From contig JBEKGJ010000009.1 in assembly GCA_050012855.1 (NCBI GenBank), forward strand, positions 35,806 to 99,805: a stretch of 64,000 nucleotides of DNA, written 5' to 3'. The notes beneath the pieces are model-generated. The model searched no databases, was not told where the DNA came from, and was given only the letters and a program-made list of their open reading frames with translations. The position numbers were made by a program, and so were the translations under genes. Below are positions 58,142-64,000 of the stretch, piece after piece (positions within the stretch are counted from its first letter, which is position 1; every line of letters starts with the position of its first letter). The DNA comes from JAJXZJ01 sp050012855. GTDB taxonomy: Bacteria > Verrucomicrobiota > Verrucomicrobiia > Limisphaerales > J093.

Positions 58142-60526
58142 CTATTCGTCATCGGCCTGCACGACCCGCCACTCATGCACGCCGGCGGCCCAGCCCGGTT
58201 TCATCTCCAGCACCAGGCGCAACGCCGTGGTCGTGATCGGGGCAAAGCTCGTCTCGCACCACTTGTCAGCAGTCACGGTGTAGTCCGATCGCGCCGCGAC
58301 CGCCTTCCACTCCTGTCCTTCGAGGTATTCGACCCGCCAGGCGGCGGGCAGCCGGCATTCACCACGACCGGTGTCGTCGAACCAGAAGACCTTGGCCCCG
58401 CTCACGGTAACCGGCTGTTTCCACGTGTACTGAGCCCACTCCTTGCCGCCCTTGTGCGGCCACCAATGGCACAGCGCCGCCGGCTGTTCGCCGGAACTCT
58501 TGGGCTCAACGCCGTCATTGATGCCCGAGGGCTGGCAGTTGCCGCTCACGAAGGAAAGCGACACCGTCGCCGCTCCTTCCAGTCCATGAACCCGCGCCAC
58601 CGTCGGCGCCGTCGGCAGCCAGACCCGCATTTCGCCGGCGGTGCGGTTGTCCCAGGCGAAATAAGGTATCGCTTTGACCGTCACCGGGTGCGGCAGCGAG
58701 ACGGCTTGATAGAGCCGGTGCGACCAATCGGGCTCCGCCGCCGTCCGGGCTTGACCGCTAATACTAACAACGCCCCCGAGGAGATTTTCTTCCCGAGCAG
58801 TGCTGAGCTCGGTTTCCGCCGGCAGATAGAGGGATGCTAGTGGCTCAGGTTGGTCGCAGGCCTCCCAGCAATAAACCAAGGGACCGCGCTGCACTGCCAG
58901 CAAACCGGCGTCGGCTTTCGTGCGCGGATTCGCGGCAACGCGACGGACGGGCATGGGCAGGTCGAGTTGGACCAGGTCACCGTCCTTCCAGGTCCGGCTA
59001 AGAATCAGGTAGCCGTGATCTTTGTCTGGGGATGCCGCCGGCGTGCCATTGACTGACGCCGAGGCGCCCTCGCACCAGCCGGGAACACGCAGGCGAACCC
59101 CAAAATCGGCCTCCTTGGAGAGCGCCATCTTCAGCCGCACCTTGCCGTCCCACGGGTAGTCCGTGGTCACCTCAAGCGACACCGGTCGCCCTTTCACGGT
59201 TGTCTTGACGGTGCTCTGAATGTACAGATTCACCCACAGGGCGTCCGGACTTGTCGCATAGGCGTAGCCCCCCACCGCCGCGATGGTGCGGGCGGCATTG
59301 GGCGGACAACAGGCGCAGCCAAACCAGGGCGACCGATGGTGCCCGCCCGCACTGGCGAGTGGATTGACATAGAAAAAACGAGTGCCGTCGAGCGATACGC
59401 CCGAGAGCACACCGTTGTAGAGAGATCGCTCATAAACGTCGGCGAACCGCGCATCGCCGTAGAGCAAGGCGAGCCGGTGATTCCACTGGGCCAGGGCGAC
59501 CGACGCGCAGGTTTCCTGATAGGCGGTAAGGTTCGGCAGGTCATAGTCGTCGGTGAATCCTTCATTGCTGGCGCTCGGACCGATGCCGCCGGTGATATAC
59601 ATGTTGCGTTCGGTCGTGTTGCGCCAGACGCGGTTCAGCATTTTCAACAGCGCCGCGTCGCCGGTTTCCGCCGCGACGTCGGTGGCGCCGCTGAGCAGAT
59701 AAGCAGCCCGGACGGCATGACCCTTGATGTTGCGGTGTTCGCTGATCGGCACGTCATCCTGCCAGTAAGTGCCGTCATACTGGTCTTCAGGCGTGTGATG
59801 TTCGGTGGCAAAGTAATGTTTGCCGCGATTCTGAACGAAGAACCGGGCGAGTTCGAAGTAACGCCGCTCCCCCGTCACGCGCCACAACTTGACCAGCGCC
59901 AGTTCAATCTCCGGGTGGCCGGGATAGCCCAGTCGTTTGGGCGGGGGGCCAAACACCGAGTCAATGTGATCCGCCAGCTTTGTAGCCACATTCAAAAACG
60001 TCCGTTTTCCCGTCGCCTGAAAATGCGCCACGGCGGCCTCGAGCAGATGCCCGGCACAATAAAGTTCGTGGTTGTCGCGCAGATTGGTCCAGCGGTGGCC
60101 AGGTTCCTTCACGATATAATAAGTATCCAGGTAGCCGTCCGGTTGCTGGGCGGCGGCGATGGTGGCAATGAGGTCGTCGAGCCTGCGCTCGAACACGGGA
60201 TTCGGGTGAGTTGCGAGCGAGTAGGAGGCGGCCTCAAGGGCCTTGTAAACGTCCGAATCCATGAACACCGGTCCCTGGAAACCGTTGGTCGCGCCCCTGG
60301 CTGCCAGCCGGAAGTTCTCCAGATTGCCGGCCTTCTCAAGGTTATCCAAGTTGACGGGGATGGATGCCAGCCGGTTGGTTTCCTGCCGGGGCCGCCAGAA
60401 TCCGTCGCGGATCTGCACGTCAGTGAAAGGTACGGCCTGCAACTTGACCAAGGCAGCGTCGCCGGCGAATCCCAACACACTCCCGGCCGCGAGGCCTAAC
60501 AAGCCAATCAGTAATTTCATCATCAT
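58142..60526 (-). CDS. GH127 beta-L-arabinofuranosidase-like protein
   Basis: 794 aa with signal peptide (MMMKLLIGLLGLAAGSVLGF). The (alpha/alpha)6 barrel and motifs fit GH127 (DUF1680): VQIRDGFWRPRQETNRL, VYKALEAASYSLATHPN, QQPDGYLDTYYI, YCAGHLLEAAVAHFQATGKR, GHAVRAAYLLSGATDVAAE, the Glu of YQETCASVALAQWNHRL near 337, and the zinc/nucleophile cysteines in WFGCACCPPNAARTIAAVGG near 407. The C-terminal ~150 residues add a discoidin/F5-8-like domain (GAKVFWFDDTGRGECRLPAA). In characterised members the cysteine is the nucleophile. Confidence 0.9.
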   Translation of the reverse strand: MMMKLLIGLLGLAAGSVLGFAGDAALVKLQAVPFTDVQIRDGFWRPRQETNRLASIPVNLDNLEKAGNLENFRLAARGATNGFQGPVFMDSDVYKALEAASYSLATHPNPVFERRLDDLIATIAAAQQPDGYLDTYYIVKEPGHRWTNLRDNHELYCAGHLLEAAVAHFQATGKRTFLNVATKLADHIDSVFGPPPKRLGYPGHPEIELALVKLWRVTGERRYFELARFFVQNRGKHYFATEHHTPEDQYDGTYWQDDVPISEHRNIKGHAVRAAYLLSGATDVAAETGDAALLKMLNRVWRNTTERNMYITGGIGPSASNEGFTDDYDLPNLTAYQETCASVALAQWNHRLALLYGDARFADVYERSLYNGVLSGVSLDGTRFFYVNPLASAGGHHRSPWFGCACCPPNAARTIAAVGGYAYATSPDALWVNLYIQSTVKTTVKGRPVSLEVTTDYPWDGKVRLKMALSKEADFGVRLRVPGWCEGASASVNGTPAASPDKDHGYLILSRTWKDGDLVQLDLPMPVRRVAANPRTKADAGLLAVQRGPLVYCWEACDQPEPLASLYLPAETELSTAREENLLGGVVSISGQARTAAEPDWSHRLYQAVSLPHPVTVKAIPYFAWDNRTAGEMRVWLPTAPTVARVHGLEGAATVSLSFVSGNCQPSGINDGVEPKSSGEQPAALCHWWPHKGGKEWAQYTWKQPVTVSGAKVFWFDDTGRGECRLPAAWRVEYLEGQEWKAVAARSDYTVTADKWCETSFAPITTTALRLVLEMKPGWAAGVHEWRVVQADDE

Positions 60527-60547
60527 GAAAGTTTCATGGGTGCCCGC

Positions 60548-62518
60548 CTACGGCGCTTTGATGCGCAGGACCGTCACCGAATAGCGAAGGAACGTCTGCT
60601 CGAATTGGGGACCCTCCGGTTTGACCGTCCGGGTCTGCGGTGCGACGCGCAAGGGGTGGTCGAGCGTATTCTCCTGGCCCAGTTCCGCCGCCGTCAGCAC
60701 CGTCACCCGCGCCTTTCCTGTGACGCGGCCCGTGCCGGCCAGGTTGACGTTGACTCGCTGGTCTTCCCCGGTGGCATTGACGAATTTAAGAATGATCTCG
60801 CCATGGGCTTGGTCGCGGCTGGCGCTGGCGTAGAGACGCGGCGTTGCTCCGACGCCCGTCAGGCGGGTTGGCAGGACGAAGTCCCCCCGGTTCCGGCTGA
60901 AGAGTTGTTGCACATAATAGCTGGGCGAGGCGAAGGCGCGCCGGTTGTCGAACCAGATGAGATCGGGCGTCCACTGCCAGCCGTCCACGTGTGCCAGCAG
61001 CGGTGCATAGGAGGACATGACCACCACGTCGGCGTTGCGTTCCAGCCCGGTCATGTACGCCGCCTCAGCCAGGGCGCAGCCCCAGTCGTTGCGATTGTCG
61101 GGGCTGACCGTCTGCACGCTCTGCGCGGCGTATTCCCCCATGAAGACCTTGGGGCCGTTCCGGTCATACTGATCATACCGGTTCGCATGGTCCAGGAACC
61201 AGGCGGGCTTGTCGTAGCAGTGCTCGTCCACGATGTCCGCCTTCAACTCCCGCAACCGCGCCCAGGCAAGGTTGAAACGCTCGTCGGCCGGGCTGGGCCC
61301 CGCGCCGGCAACCAGCTTGATCTCCGGGTGCTGCGCCCGGAGGGCGGTGGCGAAGCGTTCATAGCGCTCAAAATATTGGGAGCCCCATTGTTCGTTGCCC
61401 ACGCCCAGCATTGTGAGATGGAAGGGTTGCGGATGCCCCATCGCCGCCCGCGGCGCCCCCCAACGACTGCTGGCCGGGCCGTTGGCGAATTCGATCAAAT
61501 CCAGCGCGTCTTGAATGTAAGGTTCGAGCTGGTCCACCGGCGCCAGTTCGCCGGAGTTGAACTGGCAGGCCATGCCGCAGTTGAGAATGGGCAGCGGCGC
61601 GGCGCCGATGTCTTCGCACAATTGAAAGAACTCAAAGAACCCCAGGCCAAACGATTGATAGTAGTCCGGGGTTGGACGGTGTTTGAACTCGTCGTTCCAG
61701 CGGTTCATGATGAGTTTCCTCTCGGCCACCGGGCCGATGGTGGTCTTCCACTGATAACGATTCGTAAGCCAGTGTCCCTCCACGATGCAGCCGCCCGGGA
61801 AGCGCACAAAGCCCGGCTTGAGCTCCGCCAGCAACTGGACCAGGTCGGCCCGCAGCCCGTTGGGACGGTCCTTCCAGGTGTGCTCGGGAAACAACGACAC
61901 CATGTCCAGATCCAGCGTTCCCGTGCCTTCCATCACGAGCCGCAACTGCGCCTTCGCGTCGGTGGCGCCGGCCCGGAGCAGCGCGGTGCGTGTTTGCCAG
62001 GTGTTGCCGAAGTGGTCGAGGATGCTGACCGCGAGCCGACTGCCCGTAGCGCTGGCCAGCTCAATTCTCAATCGTGGCGAGCCTCCACCTGCCTGTCTTG
62101 CCTGGATGGAAAAGCGGTAGTTCGCCCCCCGCCGCAGGCCCATGCCACGAAAGCCCTCATTAGCCACGCCCCAGCCCTGGCCCGGTTCGGTTACCCTCAG
62201 ACGCAGATAGTGCGGGTTGGCAGGGGTGAGAGGATTGTCCTCCCGCACTTCGATCGTCCCCGCACCGGCTGGGTTGCTCAACGCCTGCCAACCCATGAGC
62301 GGATCGGGAAACTCAAAGGAACGGTTTTTGACCAGCTCGGCATAAAGGCCGCCGTCCGCCCCGAGATTAATGTCCTCGAAAAAGATGCCCCACATGCTGG
62401 GACTGATCCGGGCCCCCGGTTGGTCCGTTTGAATGACCAGCTCGGTCGCCGCGCGAGCGCCCGCCAGCCAGCTACAGGTCAGCAGGGCCAACGTGAGAGG
62501 AAAGCAACGCATGGTCAT
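60548..62518 (-). CDS. GH51 alpha-L-arabinofuranosidase
   Basis: 656 aa with signal peptide (MRCFPLTLALLTCSWLAGAR; ATG at 62518 or 62512). MWGIFFEDINLGADGGLYAE, LVKNRSFEF, LKPGFVRFPGGCIVEGH, acid/base Glu in TMLGVGNEQWGSQYFERYER near 373 and nucleophile Glu in KVFMGEYAAQSVQ near 461 are present. A carbohydrate-binding-like segment follows the N-terminal strand. It lacks the lectin-like insertion of the GH51 at 49.9 kb, so the two paralogues probably act on different linkages or polymers. It lies 30 nt behind the regulator gene. Confidence 0.92.
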   Translation of the reverse strand: MTMRCFPLTLALLTCSWLAGARAATELVIQTDQPGARISPSMWGIFFEDINLGADGGLYAELVKNRSFEFPDPLMGWQALSNPAGAGTIEVREDNPLTPANPHYLRLRVTEPGQGWGVANEGFRGMGLRRGANYRFSIQARQAGGGSPRLRIELASATGSRLAVSILDHFGNTWQTRTALLRAGATDAKAQLRLVMEGTGTLDLDMVSLFPEHTWKDRPNGLRADLVQLLAELKPGFVRFPGGCIVEGHWLTNRYQWKTTIGPVAERKLIMNRWNDEFKHRPTPDYYQSFGLGFFEFFQLCEDIGAAPLPILNCGMACQFNSGELAPVDQLEPYIQDALDLIEFANGPASSRWGAPRAAMGHPQPFHLTMLGVGNEQWGSQYFERYERFATALRAQHPEIKLVAGAGPSPADERFNLAWARLRELKADIVDEHCYDKPAWFLDHANRYDQYDRNGPKVFMGEYAAQSVQTVSPDNRNDWGCALAEAAYMTGLERNADVVVMSSYAPLLAHVDGWQWTPDLIWFDNRRAFASPSYYVQQLFSRNRGDFVLPTRLTGVGATPRLYASASRDQAHGEIILKFVNATGEDQRVNVNLAGTGRVTGKARVTVLTAAELGQENTLDHPLRVAPQTRTVKPEGPQFEQTFLRYSVTVLRIKAP

Positions 62519-62548
62519 GGGTGGTTCAAGATTGGTTTGCAGGCCGCA

Positions 62549-63793
62549 TTAGGGCAAGGCGGAACCAGGGTTGAGGGAATTCCGCTTCGTTACCTCGTCC
62601 CCGGCCAGCCGCAAGTGGGACGCGCGCCCGTCCTCTTCGGCCAATGGAACAACGAGGCGGTCAATGGCCGCGGCCACCAGGCCCGCGGTGCGCCGGCGTG
62701 GCGCCATGACGCAATCCACCTGGCCGAACCGGCCCCAGAGTGAACCCCGGATGATCGAGTCCGCAAGATGGCGAAAGACCAGCGGCGGCAGTTCGCTCGG
62801 GCTCCCGGTGATCACGACACGCCGCAGACCGAGGACATTGAGCGAACAGGAAATGACGGCGGCGGCGGCGTCCAAGGCCGTGGCCAGCCAGCGTTCCATG
62901 CCGCGCTCCTGGAGACGGCGCACCAACGCGGCCCAGGAAGGCGCAGTCCGTGGGTGAGCGCTTGCCAGGCTCTGCAACAACCCGCGCGTCGAGATCAGGG
63001 TTTCGACGCAACCGATGCCACCGCAACCGCAGGAACGCCGGTTGCCGGGGACGGGGGTATGCCCCAATTCGCCGCTGATCGGGAGCCGCGGCACGTACAC
63101 GGTCCCGTTCAGGATCACCGCCCCGCCCACGCCCTCCCCCATGTCCACGAGCAGGAAGTCATCCTCGTCCGGGTTCGCATATTGATGGCCAAGTGCCAGC
63201 GCCCGCTCCTCCTGGACCAGGATCACAGGGACGTCCCAGACCTGACGGATCAACCCGGGCAGGTCGCGATTCTCGGTCCAATGGAGATTGGGGGAAAACA
63301 GCACGCGTCCGGCGGGCTCATCCACGATTCCCGGCATGCTGACCAGCAAGCCCCAAAGGCCGCGGGATGGCAGCGGGACCGCCGCCCTGCTTAGACTGGC
63401 AACCCATTCATCCGCCGAGCCGGGCGTGGCAAATTCGACCGTCCAATGATCGTCGTTTTCCGCCCCCACCGGCATTGGGGTCAGGCGCGTGGCCGAGACA
63501 CCCAGTTGCACGGCCAGAAAACGCGGGTGGGTGCGGTCCAGGCGCAACATTCGCCCGGGCCGGCCCAGCCGCGGCGTGCCGTTGGCGGGGGCGACGTGGC
63601 GGTCGGTGTGGGTGCTGTCCACCTCCTCGAGCACACCCAGACGCAGGAATTCGTCGGCAATCTTGCCGGCGGTGGGCTGGCTCATGCCGAGGGACTTGGC
63701 CAGATCCGCCCGGGAGGCCAGACCAAGGCGCTGCAAGCGGGCCAGCAGACTGCGCTTGTTCAGATGACCCATCTTGGCTGGAACGACAACCAT
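62549..63793 (-). CDS. ROK-family transcriptional regulator of the arabinan operon
   Basis: 414 aa from ATG 63793 (MVVVPAKMGHLNKRSLLARL); a start at 63772 (MGHLNK) is also possible. The N-terminal winged helix-turn-helix SRADLAKSLGMSQPTAGKIA, DEFLRLGVLEE is followed by the ROK sugar-kinase-like domain: VDMGEGVGGAVILNGTVYVP, GELGHTPVPGNRRSCGCGGI, GCVETLISTRG with the zinc-binding C-x-C-x4-C. Such regulators usually repress sugar operons until a sugar or sugar phosphate binds. It heads the arabinan operon, so L-arabinose or a derivative is the likely effector (inference). Confidence 0.9.
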   Translation of the reverse strand: MVVVPAKMGHLNKRSLLARLQRLGLASRADLAKSLGMSQPTAGKIADEFLRLGVLEEVDSTHTDRHVAPANGTPRLGRPGRMLRLDRTHPRFLAVQLGVSATRLTPMPVGAENDDHWTVEFATPGSADEWVASLSRAAVPLPSRGLWGLLVSMPGIVDEPAGRVLFSPNLHWTENRDLPGLIRQVWDVPVILVQEERALALGHQYANPDEDDFLLVDMGEGVGGAVILNGTVYVPRLPISGELGHTPVPGNRRSCGCGGIGCVETLISTRGLLQSLASAHPRTAPSWAALVRRLQERGMERWLATALDAAAAVISCSLNVLGLRRVVITGSPSELPPLVFRHLADSIIRGSLWGRFGQVDCVMAPRRRTAGLVAAAIDRLVVPLAEEDGRASHLRLAGDEVTKRNSLNPGSALP

Positions 63794-63818
63794 AATATAC
63801 TTAGGAAATCTTACGAAA
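63794..63818 (-). promoter_or_regulatory. Putative operator/promoter of the arabinan operon
   Basis: On the minus strand TTTCGTAAG and TTTCCTAAG lie 10 bp apart (63818-63810 and 63808-63800), one helical turn. They are followed by TATATT (63799-63794), which resembles a -10 box, directly before the regulator start. The placement suits autoregulation by the ROK protein. Confidence 0.5.
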
Positions 63819-63889
63819 GAATGCCATAAGGCCGGCACCCGCTGTCAAGCAACAAACCACCCACCGCCAAATCCACTAGCGCGGATTTC

Positions 63890-64000
63890 TCATTGAGGTA
63901 ACCAGGAGGATTTGGAGGCGGATACGAGGGAGAAGGCCTTGCGGGCGTTTCGGGCAGCCATGAAATCGTAAAAGCCCTGAAGGGTCGCTTGGCGTTTGTT
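63890..64000 (-). CDS. C-terminal end of an unidentified protein (start outside window)
   Basis: The minus-strand frame enters from the right edge and reads NKRQATLQGFYDFMAARNAR, KAFSLVSASKSSWLPQ, then TGA at 63892-63890. 36 residues are visible. Basic residues and the stop close to gene-free DNA would suit a transposase tail, but I cannot identify it. Confidence 0.35.
   Translation of the reverse strand, partial: NKRQATLQGFYDFMAARNARKAFSLVSASKSSWLPQ

Overview
The window is a high-GC chromosomal segment, most likely from a Verrucomicrobiota bacterium (Pedosphaera/Limisphaera-type lineage). This is inferred from several prepilin-type proteins with an FTLIELLVV N-terminus and H-X9-DG-like C-termini, a secreted propeller ending in an 'ASTNLxxW' C-terminal domain, a GxxExxY cassette, and glycosidase-rich operons. 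No rRNA or tRNA gene was recognised, so the assignment is an inference.

Layout. 1-5.0 kb: a partial prepilin-like gene, clpB, then a toxin-antitoxin (TA) hot spot. The hot spot holds an MNT/HEPN pair bracketed by a 70-bp duplication of the clpB 3' end, and a hicB with a frameshifted hicA. 5-9.5 kb: a prepilin-like gene, a secreted beta-propeller and a secreted TIM-barrel-like protein. 9.5-16 kb: argB, a zinc-ribbon/prepilin pair, a CoA-binding protein, proA, an unknown 451-aa protein and a MarC-type membrane protein. 16.1-18.2 kb: decayed DNA containing a 56/57-bp direct repeat, a membrane protein gene, a Gfo/Idh/MocA oxidoreductase pseudogene and an IS91-like transposase remnant. 18.2-26.2 kb: a glycosyltransferase and a 2342-aa membrane-anchored protein built from two homologous halves with a pilin-like segment between them. 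26.3-36.6 kb: argD, argF, ispH, dgt, an unknown anchored protein, lepA and two tandem signal peptidase I genes.

36.6-40.05 kb is a compositionally distinct island of short, tightly packed, unrecognised genes. Three small families each occur twice, in mirrored order on one strand, followed by a HEPN-like gene and a 0.6-kb gene-free stretch with a palindrome and DnaA-box-like repeats. An 18-bp near-perfect direct repeat lies at both outer edges. This is the best candidate here for an undescribed system. 40.1-47.6 kb: an endonuclease III-like glycosylase, a dolichol-phosphate-mannose-synthase-like enzyme, an rpe-pgm-alr operon, a second TA locus with intact antitoxin and frameshifted MazF-like toxin, and zwf.

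47.6-63.8 kb: a secreted (alpha/alpha)6 glycosidase, then a long co-directional L-arabinan utilisation operon on the minus strand. From its promoter end it runs: ROK regulator, GH51, GH127, GH43, araB, a GxxExxY cassette between 27-bp inverted repeats, araD, a sodium/solute symporter and a second GH51. These would release arabinose, import it and carry it to xylulose-5-phosphate, feeding the pentose phosphate pathway (rpe and zwf lie nearby). No araA isomerase is present in the window.
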